Assembly: GCF_022811645.1 (NCBI RefSeq)
Contig: NZ_CP094534.1
Span: forward strand, 1,054,001-1,118,000
DNA: 64,000 nt
Source of the DNA: Hymenobacter monticola
Lineage (GTDB): Bacteria > Bacteroidota > Bacteroidia > Cytophagales > Hymenobacteraceae
Direction: 5' to 3'
Under the pieces are notes generated by a model, which had not been told where the DNA came from, ran no database searches, and saw nothing but the letters and a program-made list of their open reading frames with translations. The translations under genes and the position numbers were made by a program. Within the stretch, counting starts at the first letter, position 1. Every line of letters begins with the position of its first letter. Below are positions 8,743 through 17,700 of this stretch, piece by piece.

Positions 8743-11589
8743 TTACTGCTTCACCACTTTCAAGTTCTGAACTGCGCCCGAGGGCAGCGTCACGCGCACC
8801 ATGTAGATGCCGGACTTCAGCTCTTTCACGCCGCTCACCGGCATGTCGGACACGCCCTTGCTCAGCTCAATCGACTCTTCCCGTACCGTGCGGCCGGTCA
8901 TGTCGGTGATGCGCAAACGGCCTTGGCCAGCTTCATCCGACTGCACGGCGAGGTGCAGTTCGTCGTTGGAGTCGTAGGGGTTCGGGTAGGCCACCAAGGT
9001 AGCGGCAACAGCCTTGCCATCGAAGTTGACAGTGCGGGGGCCGAAGTAAGCGTCCTTGCCGTCGAGGTCGAGCTGGTGCAAGCGGTAGTACACCGTCTTG
9101 GCGCTGTAAGTCGTCTTGTCTTCGTAGCTGTAGTTGGTCAGCTTCGTGGAGTTGGGAGCAGCGCTGGGCACGTAAGCCACGGTGCGGAACTCTTTGCCAT
9201 CGGTCGAGGACTGCACCTCGTAGCCTTTGCTGTTCTCCTCGGTAGCGGTCTGCCAGGTCACCAGGGCGTTGTTGCCGAGGCGCTTGGCGTCGAACGCCGT
9301 GAGGCGCACCGGCAGCGGGTTGTTCTGGTCGCCGAGGGTGAAGGTAGCGAAGTTGGTTACGCCCGTCTTCGTTACGGTGTTGTTCGCCACATCCACCGCA
9401 CCGTCGCGGCCAATAGCACCGAAAGTGTTACCCGAGTTCGTCGATAGGAAGATAATCAGGTTCGGCTCGGGAATGCTGCCGGTGCCGGGCGTGATGGTGT
9501 TGGGACCATTCAGGTTCCGGGTTTCAGCGTCGCGGTAACGGAAGACCATTTGAGCCACCAGGCCGCCGGTCGTGGTTTGCGGGTCGCTGGGGCGCACGCC
9601 GAAGATGCGGCGGATGCCGAATCGGCCGGCCACGGGCGAATAAGCTTCCACCGTGTTGCGGGTCACTTCTACGATGCCGGGGTTGTTAGTATTGGCAGCA
9701 TCACCGAAGGTCAGCGTCATACCCATGTTGCCATAAGTCCGGGTTTCGCCCACCAGCACGCCTACGCGGCTCGTGCGCACAAAGCCGTACAGGAAGGATG
9801 CATCCGTTTCGCCGGTGAGCTGGGCACCGTTGTTCGAGTTAACCAAGCCACGGTCGGACAGAATCACCACGTTGGCACCGGGGTTGCTGATGTTGGTCGA
9901 CAAAACACCCGCGTTGGCATTGGGAGCCGTGTAGGGGTTGGTGGCGGCCGGTTGGTCGCCGGTCGATACGCCGGTCAGGAAGTTGAGCGACTGCGAAATG
10001 TTCATAATGCCGCTCAGCGTCTTATTGCCACCACCGGAGATATCAACACGGATGAAGCTACCGTTTGAGATGGTCTGGTTGGTGCCGGCAAACTCCATGA
10101 TGGTGCCTTCGCGCTGAATGAAGCTGTCCTGAATGTTGCTGAAGTCGCCGTACACCTGCAGCTGGCCTTGCTCGAGGCGGCAGATGGAACGCGAAGCCTG
10201 CGAGGTACCACCCAAAACCAGGTTGCGGGCGCGGGCCGGACCGGAGTTGGTGTTGTCGTAGAGCACCGCACCGGCGGCCGTTGTTTTACGCGAGTCGGAG
10301 TTGACGTTCGGATACGGAACGCTGTTGCCGACGCCCAGGTCACGCACCAGGGCATTGATACCAGCATTCGGCACACCGTTGCTCCAGTTGCGCACGTCAA
10401 ACCAGTTGTCGTTGAAACCACCCGTCCAGATGGTGTTGGCGGCAAGCGTACCCGAAACGGTGAAGTTGGCCGTGTAATAGGTATTCGCCGTGGGCGGGTC
10501 GGTAATCGTGACGGTATTACCGGTAGCACTGTTAAAGCCGTTGGCCTGGTAATACACTTCCAGCACGTAGGTGCCAGCCTGGGTTACCGCAGGCGTTGCA
10601 ATCAGGTTAGGCTGCGAAAGGCCGGTGCCGGCCTGACTGGGGTCGAGCACAAAGGTTTTGGTAGTCGAAGTAGAACTACCCGTTTCCGTAAGGGTAATGG
10701 GTTGGAAAGCACTGACAGCAGCGCCGTTCAACGGGCGGGTGCGGTAGTAGAGCACCACGCTGGCAATGTTAACCGGCCCAGCTTGCGTTACCGTTACCGA
10801 GGTACCGCTGAGCAGCAATTGTCCTGAGTTCACATCATAAGCACCACCCGTAGCCGAAGCGCTCAGGTTAGCACCCTGGAAAGGGTTCGGCGTGGGGGGG
10901 TTGATGTTATAGGTTTCGAAGGAATTGGTAGGATTGGGGTTTTGGCTAGTAGCCGGGGGAACACCGTTGGGGTCGAACGTGATGGTGTTGGCCGTAACCG
11001 TGGGAGGAGGCGTCGGAATACCAGTAACCGTAAAGTAAGCCGTGTAAGGAGTACCAGCAGGGTCAGAAACAGTCGAGCGCCCAAAGTTGGCCTTAAAGGT
11101 CACTTCTACGCCATAATCACCAGCACTAGTAACCGATGAGATTAAATCACGCAGGGCATTGGTTTCGCTGTAAACAGAACCACCTGTGGTAGTAGGCACC
11201 AAGTTAATGGTTTGCAGAGGACCTACGTTCGCAAAAGTAGTGTTGTTAAACACTTGATATTCAAGGCGCACACTAGTCGGGGCAGCAGCACCTGTTTGCG
11301 TCACGGTAACTTCCCCGCCATTGATGAGCAGTGCACCTGGCGTATTGATGTCGTAACTACCGAGTTGGGCGTTATTAAAGTTGGGAGAAACGCTTGAACT
11401 GCCACCATAAGGCGTATTGGTATTACCAGGCGTGGTTTTATCAATGAAGATGGTGCTGTTCGTCAAAGTACCTTGTGCCTGCACGTTCAGTGCCGAGCCC
11501 AAGCCGACAAAAATGGCGAAGAGAGGAAGCAGGAAGCTTAGGAAGCGCCGCTGTCGCAACAGCTTCTGAGTAAAGGTTAAAGTTTGCAT
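8743..11589 (-). CDS. Secreted protein with type IX secretion sorting domain
   Basis: 948 residues. It has a Sec signal peptide (about residues 1-38, ending VQAQ), Ser/Thr/Asn-rich beta-sandwich regions, and a C-terminal type A sorting domain. The latter has the conserved segments VAYPNPYDSND (about 868), GRLRITDMTGRTVREESI (about 893), and GIYMVRV near the end, with a basic final VVKQ. Two imperfect copies of a roughly 170-residue module occur at about 40-195 and 200-380 (both with SYDIN/TYNIN, then SVTVTQ and a YQVF or YYRT strand). A middle part has the SICRLEQGQLQVYGDF type of parallel-beta motif. It should be secreted through T9SS and anchored to the cell surface. No enzymatic motif is visible. 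Confidence 0.88.
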   Translation of the reverse strand: MQTLTFTQKLLRQRRFLSFLLPLFAIFVGLGSALNVQAQGTLTNSTIFIDKTTPGNTNTPYGGSSSVSPNFNNAQLGSYDINTPGALLINGGEVTVTQTGAAAPTSVRLEYQVFNNTTFANVGPLQTINLVPTTTGGSVYSETNALRDLISSVTSAGDYGVEVTFKANFGRSTVSDPAGTPYTAYFTVTGIPTPPPTVTANTITFDPNGVPPATSQNPNPTNSFETYNINPPTPNPFQGANLSASATGGAYDVNSGQLLLSGTSVTVTQAGPVNIASVVLYYRTRPLNGAAVSAFQPITLTETGSSTSTTKTFVLDPSQAGTGLSQPNLIATPAVTQAGTYVLEVYYQANGFNSATGNTVTITDPPTANTYYTANFTVSGTLAANTIWTGGFNDNWFDVRNWSNGVPNAGINALVRDLGVGNSVPYPNVNSDSRKTTAAGAVLYDNTNSGPARARNLVLGGTSQASRSICRLEQGQLQVYGDFSNIQDSFIQREGTIMEFAGTNQTISNGSFIRVDISGGGNKTLSGIMNISQSLNFLTGVSTGDQPAATNPYTAPNANAGVLSTNISNPGANVVILSDRGLVNSNNGAQLTGETDASFLYGFVRTSRVGVLVGETRTYGNMGMTLTFGDAANTNNPGIVEVTRNTVEAYSPVAGRFGIRRIFGVRPSDPQTTTGGLVAQMVFRYRDAETRNLNGPNTITPGTGSIPEPNLIIFLSTNSGNTFGAIGRDGAVDVANNTVTKTGVTNFATFTLGDQNNPLPVRLTAFDAKRLGNNALVTWQTATEENSKGYEVQSSTDGKEFRTVAYVPSAAPNSTKLTNYSYEDKTTYSAKTVYYRLHQLDLDGKDAYFGPRTVNFDGKAVAATLVAYPNPYDSNDELHLAVQSDEAGQGRLRITDMTGRTVREESIELSKGVSDMPVSGVKELKSGIYMVRVTLPSGAVQNLKVVKQ

Positions 11590-11669
11590 TGGATTGGGAA
11601 TTGGATGTTAAAGGGAGGGAAACGAAAATCTCGTGTTTCGTCACGAGGCGCGTATACGCAGGGGTCAAA

Positions 11670-11699
11670 AAAAGGTACAGTTGTTACCAAAAAGTCAAA
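11670..11699 (-). promoter_or_regulatory. Bacteroidota-type promoter for the T9SS gene
   Basis: On the minus strand TTTG, about 18 bases, then TACCTTTT. This is one base from the TAnnTTTG -7 consensus with an acceptable spacing, 80 bases upstream of the start codon in an AT-rich patch. Confidence 0.45.
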
Positions 11700-11795
11700 T
11701 ATTTTGTTAAAATGTTTTAAATTAGCATTATGCTATATTGAGCAAAAGCAGTTCCAGCCAATTTCTTGGTAGCCGTACGAATCACCAGGCTGGGG

Positions 11796-12719
11796 CTAAT
11801 GGATTACGCTGTAGGGAACAGAAGCCAGCGCCTTTTTCTCGGCGGGCAGTTCCACTCCCAGCAAATCATGCACGCTTACTCGAATCTTGTTGGAAAGTTG
11901 CGTGATGGGCAAGTCATTGCTGTCGTAACCAAAAGGATTTTCAATTTCGTTGCCAATCATCTCGAGGCCCAGCATGGCGTAGGCCCCAATCATGGTGATG
12001 GGCACCATCCACCAGCCGCACGAATCTACGAGCACCAACGGCATTATCATAATAAACACCGTAATATAGCATTTGATAAAAAAGCTATAGGAATAGGGAA
12101 TGGGGGTGGCTTTGATGCGCTCGCAGGTGCCGTTCACGCTCATCATGCTCAGGTAGTGCTGCTTGATGTTGATGAGGTGAATGGGGTCAAAAATCTGAAC
12201 CTGACGCAATTGCTCCACGCTCTCCATGAGCACGGCAATGATGGTAGAGGCCACGTTTTCGGCCTTTTGCAGGCGGTCGATGATGTCGGGCGTGGCCTCC
12301 ATTTTGTCGAAGCGCACGCGGTTGCGCAGGCTGCCTTCGAGGGCGATGGGGAAGTTGGAGATGAGAGCCGCGAAGTAGCGGCGGCTCGATTTGGCCTCGC
12401 GCGGGAGCAGGGCGTTCATTTCCATGGCCAAGCCCCGGCACTGCGACACCAGCACGCCCCACACCTTGCGGCCTTCGTAGTACCGGTCGTAGGCCGTGTT
12501 GGTGCGGAACACCAGCAGCAAGCTGAGCAGAATGCCCAGAATGGACAGGTACTCGCGCCCGATGCGCACGTTCATCGTGTGGAAGTCGAGGCTTATCACG
12601 GCAATGGCCGAGCCATAGAGGCCCACCAGCGCCACGCGCTTCAGCAGCAAACGAATAACGGCGGAGGTGTGGAAGTGCTTCAAGGCCCGCCACCAATCGC
12701 CCCCTTGATAAACAATCAT
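11796..12719 (-). CDS. Bestrophin-family (UPF0187) channel protein
   Basis: 307 residues. Four predicted membrane segments lie near residues 25-45, 57-72, 218-238 and 240-260. The family signature RTNTAYDRYYEGRKVWG is at about 73-89, followed by a charged cytoplasmic helical region. The acidic NPFGYDSNDLP segment (about 266-276) corresponds to the calcium-clasp region of bestrophins. Bacterial members form pentameric ion channels, cation- or anion-selective. Its promoter candidate lies 250 bases upstream, leaving a long leader. Confidence 0.88.
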   Translation of the reverse strand: MIVYQGGDWWRALKHFHTSAVIRLLLKRVALVGLYGSAIAVISLDFHTMNVRIGREYLSILGILLSLLLVFRTNTAYDRYYEGRKVWGVLVSQCRGLAMEMNALLPREAKSSRRYFAALISNFPIALEGSLRNRVRFDKMEATPDIIDRLQKAENVASTIIAVLMESVEQLRQVQIFDPIHLINIKQHYLSMMSVNGTCERIKATPIPYSYSFFIKCYITVFIMIMPLVLVDSCGWWMVPITMIGAYAMLGLEMIGNEIENPFGYDSNDLPITQLSNKIRVSVHDLLGVELPAEKKALASVPYSVIH

Positions 12720-12968
12720 CGGTCGAGTAAAATATTAAGCCTGCAACGGCAAAGGATTGGCAGAGGTTGGGCGTTTTTTTTTGGTGCCACACTGCGGTGC
12801 TGCCTCCGAGCCGGCGGCTGCGGTGGCGGGCCAATCATACGGCGTGCCAACTTTTAAGCAGCGGGCACAAATCGGGGGCCTCAACGAGGAGGCTTTTCGC
12901 CAGTTCCAGGGCCAAACGGCCACCGGAGCTGGATTAAGCGGAAATTTGAAAGCTTAAAAAAATGATGA
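12720..12968 (-). other. Long leader upstream of bestrophin gene
   Basis: If the promoter at 12969-12999 is real, the bestrophin mRNA has a leader of about 250 bases. A short minus-strand reading frame (12735-12923, up to 62 codons, GTG or ATG-like start, two cysteines in a CARC motif) could be translated, but it has no recognisable family and weak start context. The rest of the gap up to 13189 shows only a small GC hairpin near 13095-13120 and no gene. Confidence 0.25.
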
Positions 12969-12999
12969 CAAAATTACAACTTCGTTGCGCGCCAACCAA
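12969..12999 (-). promoter_or_regulatory. Bacteroidota-type promoter, minus strand
   Basis: TTG, 20 bases, TAATTTTG on the minus strand is an exact match to the TAnnTTTG -7 element with consensus spacing. It reads towards the bestrophin gene. Confidence 0.5.
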
Positions 13000-13189
13000 C
13001 CGGCCTTGGCAGCCAAGGCCAACTATGCAAGTGCTGGAAGCATGAAGCCCAACGGCTAAAGGCTTAGGATAATTTTTAAAAAGAATGGAATACCCCCGCC
13101 AAATCGGGGGCTGAGGGCGGGCCGCTGCAGCTTTGGCGCCGGGACTTCGGCCCGCGACGGTTTTCTTTGTGGTTCACTTTACGCCCGGC

Positions 13190-13867
13190 ATGGAAATTAT
13201 TAAGCACTTCTTCGACTTATTGCTGCACCTCGACAAGACGCTGGTTAGCGTGGTGCATGAGTACGGCAGTCTCACCTACCTCATCCTGTTTCTCATCATC
13301 TTCACCGAAACCGGGGTGATTGTGATGCCTTTCCTGCCCGGCGACTCGCTGCTGTTTGTGGCCGGCACGCTGGCTGCCCAGCCCAACCCCGACACGGGCC
13401 ACCCCCTGCTCAACATCTGGCTGCTGATTCCGCTGCTGATAGCGGCGGCCTTCATCGGCGATAACCTGAACTATGCCGTAGGCGACTACCTCGGGCCAAG
13501 GGTGTTTCGGGAAGACTTCAAGTTTTTGAACCGCAAGTACCTCGACCAGACCCAGGCTTTCTACGCCAAGCACGGCGGCAAAACCATCATTATGGCGCGC
13601 TTCGTGCCCATTGTGCGCACGTTTGCGCCGTTTGTGGCCGGCATTGGCACCATGACGTACCGCTATTTTGCTTCGTACAGCATTGCGGGAGCGGCGCTGT
13701 GGGTGATTTCGCTCACGCTGGCCGGCTACCTGTTCGGCAACATTCCGCTGGTTAAAAACAACTTCACGCTGGTTATCTACGGAATCATTCTGATTTCGGT
13801 GCTGCCGCCGCTGTGGTCGTTTGTGAAGAGCAAGCTGAGCCCCGCGCCCGAGGCTAATGCCCGTTAA
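13190..13867 (+). CDS. DedA-family membrane protein
   Basis: 225 residues. The DedA (VTT/SNARE-associated) signature is present: an ETGVIVMPFLPGDSLLFVAG segment at about residues 39-58, a GDNLNYAVGDYLG segment near 93-105, and the conserved FYAKHGGKTIIMARFVPIVRT (cited only as MARFVPIVRTFAPFVAG, near 139-155), followed by membrane segments. Members are lipid scramblases or carriers (for example of undecaprenyl phosphate or phosphatidylethanolamine). The ATG at 13190 is chosen over an upstream in-frame TTG because the family N-terminus begins there. Confidence 0.9.
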   Translation: MEIIKHFFDLLLHLDKTLVSVVHEYGSLTYLILFLIIFTETGVIVMPFLPGDSLLFVAGTLAAQPNPDTGHPLLNIWLLIPLLIAAAFIGDNLNYAVGDYLGPRVFREDFKFLNRKYLDQTQAFYAKHGGKTIIMARFVPIVRTFAPFVAGIGTMTYRYFASYSIAGAALWVISLTLAGYLFGNIPLVKNNFTLVIYGIILISVLPPLWSFVKSKLSPAPEANAR

Positions 13868-13911
13868 GCTGCTGGCCTGCTTTTGGCCACGATAAATTGT
13901 CATTATTTAGC

Positions 13912-13947
13912 GAAACGCCCTCGGCTGACAGGTCGGGGGCGTTTTTT
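13912..13947 (+). terminator. Terminator after dedA-like gene
   Basis: AACGCCC and GGGGCGTT arms separated by about 16 bases and followed by seven T. It lies between the DedA gene and aroE. Confidence 0.75.
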
Positions 13948-13993
13948 TGTGTTCTTTTGACGCCCCTCCCCTTCCACCCTCCCACCCAGCTCC

Positions 13994-14746
13994 ATGCGCC
14001 AGTTCGGGCTTATCGGCCGCACCCTCCGCCATTCTTTTTCCCAGACGTATTTCACGCAAAAGTTTTACACCCTGGGCCTCGGCGACCACGAATATGAGCT
14101 GTTCGAGCTGGCCTCCGTTAACGAGCTGCCGGGCGTGCTGGCCACGCACCCCGACCTGGTGGGCCTTAACGTGACGGTACCTTATAAGGAGTCGGTGATG
14201 CTGTACCTGGACGAGCTGGCGCCTTCGGCCACCCGCGTGGGCGCCGTGAACGTGATAGAGCGCACGGCCGAGGGCCGCCTGCGCGGCCACAACACCGACC
14301 ACGTGGGCTTCCGGGAGTCGTTGCGGCGGTTTTTTCCGGCCCAGCCGGAAGCGCGGGCGCTGGTGCTGGGCACGGGCGGCGCTTCCAAAGCGGTGGCCAC
14401 GGCCTTGCAGGACCTGGGCATTGCGCACTGGACGGTGAGCCGCGACCCGCTGGCTCACGGCCTCACCTACGCCGACCTGACGCCGGAGCTGGTGGCGGCC
14501 CATCACCTCATCATCAATGCCACGCCGCTGGGCACCTTCCCGCACACCGACGAATGCCCGCCCCTGCCCTACGAGGCGCTAACGGAGCAGCACTACCTGC
14601 ACGACCTGGTGTATAACCCCGCCGAAACATTGTTTATGCAGAAAGGCAAGGATGCCGGCGCACAGGTGAAGAACGGGTTTGAGATGCTGTGCTTGCAGGC
14701 GGAGGCGGCTTGGGAAATCTGGAACACTTCGCTTAATGAGGATTGA
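13994..14746 (+). CDS. aroE: Shikimate dehydrogenase
   Basis: 250 residues. It reduces 3-dehydroshikimate to shikimate with NADPH in aromatic amino acid synthesis. The shikimate-binding SFSQTYF is near residues 14-20. The NVTVPYKE motif is at 59-66 with catalytic Lys65, and catalytic Asp102 is in NTDHVGF. The nucleotide-binding GTGGASKAV starts at 126, and the C-terminal KNGFEMLCLQAEAAWEIW helix is present. The protein is shorter than the E. coli enzyme (272), as is common in Bacteroidota. It stands alone, with a terminator before and an inverted repeat after. Confidence 0.95.
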   Translation: MRQFGLIGRTLRHSFSQTYFTQKFYTLGLGDHEYELFELASVNELPGVLATHPDLVGLNVTVPYKESVMLYLDELAPSATRVGAVNVIERTAEGRLRGHNTDHVGFRESLRRFFPAQPEARALVLGTGGASKAVATALQDLGIAHWTVSRDPLAHGLTYADLTPELVAAHHLIINATPLGTFPHTDECPPLPYEALTEQHYLHDLVYNPAETLFMQKGKDAGAQVKNGFEMLCLQAEAAWEIWNTSLNED

Positions 14747-14760
14747 GAAAGTGAGAAATA

Positions 14761-14867
14761 AAACCCGTCTGTCATCCTGAGCGCAGCGAAGGACCTTATC
14801 ACCGCTGAACGCCTAAGGTTCGAACGTGATAAGGTCCTTCGGTGCGCTCAGGATGACAGACGGGTTT
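14761..14867. repeat. 42-base inverted repeat, REP-like element
   Basis: Arms at 14761-14802 and 14826-14867 pair with one mismatch in 42, around a 23-base loop. Each arm contains GTCATCCTGAGCGNAGCGAA, a word of the kind I associate with dispersed intergenic repeats in Hymenobacter-like genomes. It separates the convergent aroE and TonB receptor genes and could stop transcription from both sides. Confidence 0.85.
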
Positions 14868-14888
14868 CAGCTTGTGATAAGGTCGCCC

Positions 14889-17426
14889 TTATTGCTGGCC
14901 GCCCTGGCTTTCGCCGGCTTTGGTGTCGTCGTTGCGGATGCTGCGGCGCTGCTTGGGCGGGGCCGCCTCGATTTTGCCGAAGCGGTAGCTGAAGGCCAGG
15001 CGGATGCCGCGCAGGGCGATGTAGTTGTGCTGCTCCAGGGTGAATAAGGGTGTGCTGACGTTGGAGTTGAGGTCGCGCCGGTCGGTGAGGAAGTTATCGG
15101 CGTTGAGGGTGAGGTCGCCTTTCTCCTTCAGAACGGTTTTCTTGATGCCCACGGAATAGTAGTTCCAGGCAGCGGCGCGGCCCTGCAGCTGCACGCGCGA
15201 CGAGCTGATGCCGCCGTAGAACTGCGCGCTCAGCGTTTTGGTGAATTTGTAGGTCGAATTGAGGTTGAAGTTGTACATCAGGCCCTCGTTGGTGGTGTTG
15301 AGGTAGCCCGAGCGCAGCACCACGTAGTTGAAGGAGGTGGAGCCGCTGACTTCCCACTTGGGCATGGGCTTGAAGGAGCCGAACACGCTGGCGCCGTAGG
15401 TGTGGTTGCGGGCCACGTTGGCGTAGGTGGTCAGAGTGGTTTCACCGGACCGACTCCGAATAGCCTCAATGGCGTTGTTGGTCTGGCGCGTGAAAAGCGA
15501 GAAATTCAGCACCGAGCCCTTCACGAAGGTGCTGTAGTTCAGCTCGTAGCTGTCGGTGAATTCCGGGTCGAGCGTGGGGTCGCCTTTGCTGATGTTGAAT
15601 TTATCGACGCGGTTTTCGTAGGGGTTCAGGTAGTAGATGTTGGGGCGCTGAATGCGCTTGCTGTAGGCCAGGCGCAGGGTGTTGCCGGGCTTGCGGGTGT
15701 AGCTGACGCTGGCGTTGGGCAGCAGGCTGGTGTAGCCGCTGGTGAAGCGGGTGATGTCGTTTTGCTGGAAGCGGCCCACGATGTCGGTGCGCTCGAGGCG
15801 GGTGCCCACGCGGGAGTTCAGCTTTTTGCCCAGCGGGAAGCCGTAGGTGCCGTACACGGCGGCCACGTTCTGGTCGTAGTCGAACACGTTGGAGCGCTGC
15901 TGGTCTACCACAAACGGGGCGTCAGTACCGGTGGCGGTTTGAATCTGGTAGTCGCTCAGCACCCGACGCAGAATGGCCTTGCCGCCCACTTCCACGCTTT
16001 GCTTGTCGCCAATGGGGTGCGTGTAGTCGGTCTGGAGCGTGGTTTCGAGGTTGCGCGAGAGGTTGTCGCTGCTTTCGCGGTAATTGGGCAGGCCGGTAGC
16101 GGTGAACTGGTTTTCGTACTGGTTCAGCGCGTAGGGCTGCAGGTTGCGGTTGCGCGAGTGCTGAGCCAACAGGCTCCACTCGCGGCGCGGCTTGCCTTCG
16201 AAGGTGCGCGTGTAAGTGCCGTTCACGTCGTAGCTCGACGAGTTGAAGGTGTACTCGGTGGCGCGGGTGAACAGCTGGCTGGGCGAAGGGCCGGCGATGT
16301 TCACGAAGTTGTTGATTTGCTCGCTTTCGCTGTTGTTGCGGTTGAGGCTGCCGCTGAAGCCCACGGTGAGGCTGTGGTTTTTGGCGGGGTCGTAGTCGAG
16401 GCTCATGCGGCCGTAGGCGCCGCCGCCGAGGTTGTCGCCGCTGCCGTTCTGGCTCAGCCGCGAGATGACGTTGTCGGGCGAGCCGTTGAAGCTGGTGCGC
16501 TCCGAGGTGCTGGCGCTGGGGCTGTAGTAGAGGTAGCTGCTGAGGTTGGTATTCACGCCCACTTTGCCGCGGCGCACGTTGAGGCTGCCGCCAGCGTTGG
16601 AGCTGCGGTTGCCGGCGGCGGCGTTCACGCTGCCGTTCACGCCCTGCAGGTTGTTCTTTTTCAGAATGATGTTCACGATGCCGGCCGTGCCTTCGCCGTC
16701 GTACTTGGCGCCCGGCGTGGTGATGACTTCCACGGAGGCAATCTGGTCGGCGGGCAGCTGCTTGAGGGCGTCGGCCAGGTTGCCGGCCAGGATGCTGCTG
16801 GGCTTGTTGTTGATGAGCACCCGGATGTTGGAGGAACCGCGCAGCTGCACGTTGCCGTCGAGGTCCACGTTCAGCAGCGGCACTTTGCGCAGCACGTCGG
16901 CGGCCACGCCGCCCTTGTTGGTGAGGTCGCGGTCGGCGTTGTACACGATGCGGTCGGGCTTCACCTCCACGGTTTCCTTTTCGCCGGTCACGGTCACGTC
17001 GCCCAGCTGCTGAGCGCTGGCCGCGAGGCTGAGCGCGCCCAAGTCGGTAGTGCCACTGGTCACGGTCACCTCCCGCGTCAGGGCCGCGTAGCCCAGGAAG
17101 CTGAGCTGCAGGCGGTAGGTGCCCGGTGCCAGTCCGCGCAGGCTGAAGCGGCCCTTCTCGTCGGCCACGGTGCCGTCGATGGGCGTGTCGCCGGTGGGGG
17201 GCAGCAGGGCCACGGTGGCAAACTCGACGGGCTTTTTGGTGGCCCCGTCGAGCACGGTGCCGCTGAGGCGGCCGGTGCCTTTGGGCGCGTCGGGCAGTAC
17301 CAGCGGCTTGGGCGCGGCGAGCTTAGGGGCCGTAGCGGCAGGTGCGGGGGCCGTAGCGGGGGTTTGGGCGTAGGCAGAGCTAGCGCAGGTCGCCAGCAGC
17401 GACAAGCCGAGTAGGGTGTGTTTCAT
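14889..17426 (-). CDS. TonB-dependent receptor-like outer membrane protein
   Basis: 845 residues. A signal peptide (about 1-20, ending AYAQ) is followed by an Ala/Pro-rich linker. Next comes a carboxypeptidase-regulatory-like domain (about 52-135: GRLSGTVLDGATKKPVEFA). A plug domain follows (about 150-260: VLRKVPLLNVDLDGNV, then IASVEVITTPGAKYDGEGTA), and then a large beta-barrel of the outer-membrane family-3 type ending in a Tyr/Phe-rich strand (RLAFSYRFGKIEA). The last 25 residues after the barrel are basic and polar. It probably imports or senses an unidentified nutrient; no SusD partner is adjacent, so it is not a classical polysaccharide locus. Confidence 0.9.
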   Translation of the reverse strand: MKHTLLGLSLLATCASSAYAQTPATAPAPAATAPKLAAPKPLVLPDAPKGTGRLSGTVLDGATKKPVEFATVALLPPTGDTPIDGTVADEKGRFSLRGLAPGTYRLQLSFLGYAALTREVTVTSGTTDLGALSLAASAQQLGDVTVTGEKETVEVKPDRIVYNADRDLTNKGGVAADVLRKVPLLNVDLDGNVQLRGSSNIRVLINNKPSSILAGNLADALKQLPADQIASVEVITTPGAKYDGEGTAGIVNIILKKNNLQGVNGSVNAAAGNRSSNAGGSLNVRRGKVGVNTNLSSYLYYSPSASTSERTSFNGSPDNVISRLSQNGSGDNLGGGAYGRMSLDYDPAKNHSLTVGFSGSLNRNNSESEQINNFVNIAGPSPSQLFTRATEYTFNSSSYDVNGTYTRTFEGKPRREWSLLAQHSRNRNLQPYALNQYENQFTATGLPNYRESSDNLSRNLETTLQTDYTHPIGDKQSVEVGGKAILRRVLSDYQIQTATGTDAPFVVDQQRSNVFDYDQNVAAVYGTYGFPLGKKLNSRVGTRLERTDIVGRFQQNDITRFTSGYTSLLPNASVSYTRKPGNTLRLAYSKRIQRPNIYYLNPYENRVDKFNISKGDPTLDPEFTDSYELNYSTFVKGSVLNFSLFTRQTNNAIEAIRSRSGETTLTTYANVARNHTYGASVFGSFKPMPKWEVSGSTSFNYVVLRSGYLNTTNEGLMYNFNLNSTYKFTKTLSAQFYGGISSSRVQLQGRAAAWNYYSVGIKKTVLKEKGDLTLNADNFLTDRRDLNSNVSTPLFTLEQHNYIALRGIRLAFSYRFGKIEAAPPKQRRSIRNDDTKAGESQGGQQ

Positions 17427-17522
17427 TTGCAGAAAGAAGGTGCAGGCGAAGGATGCGGAAAGAAGGCAAGCGTTGCGGTGAGCAGTCAGAAAATCAATTG
17501 GTCACAGCAAGCATTATATCGA

Positions 17523-17552
17523 CAAAGGTCCGTTTTTATTACACGGCCTCAA
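17523..17552 (-). promoter_or_regulatory. Probable promoter of the TonB receptor gene
   Basis: Minus strand TTG, 19 bases, GACCTTTG: one base off TAnnTTTG at ideal spacing, about 100 bases upstream of the start codon. Confidence 0.4.
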
Positions 17553-17602
17553 AGAAAATTCGCACTCTTGAAGCGGTTTTGGCATTGGGCCTACCCACAC
17601 GG

Positions 17603-17700
17603 TGTAGGGGCGGGGCTAGCCCCCGCCCGTCGTTGAACAGAATCGTTGAGCCGGCGCACGCGTCCGGGCGGGGGCTAGCCCCGCCCGGACGCGTGCGCCG
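17603..17700. repeat. Pair of GC-rich palindromes
   Basis: Two related hairpins with a GGGGCTAGCCCC-like core. The first is at about 17607-17630. The second, at 17653-17700, has arms of about 24 bases with one bulged base. The second abuts the stop codon of the serine hydrolase gene and may terminate it. Their shared core marks them as copies of one intergenic repeat. Confidence 0.75.

Noticed and set aside
15402..17414. 670-codon plus-strand open frame antisense to the TonB receptor gene
   Set aside because: Composition dominated by Val, Gly, Ala and His, no motif; shadow of the real gene.
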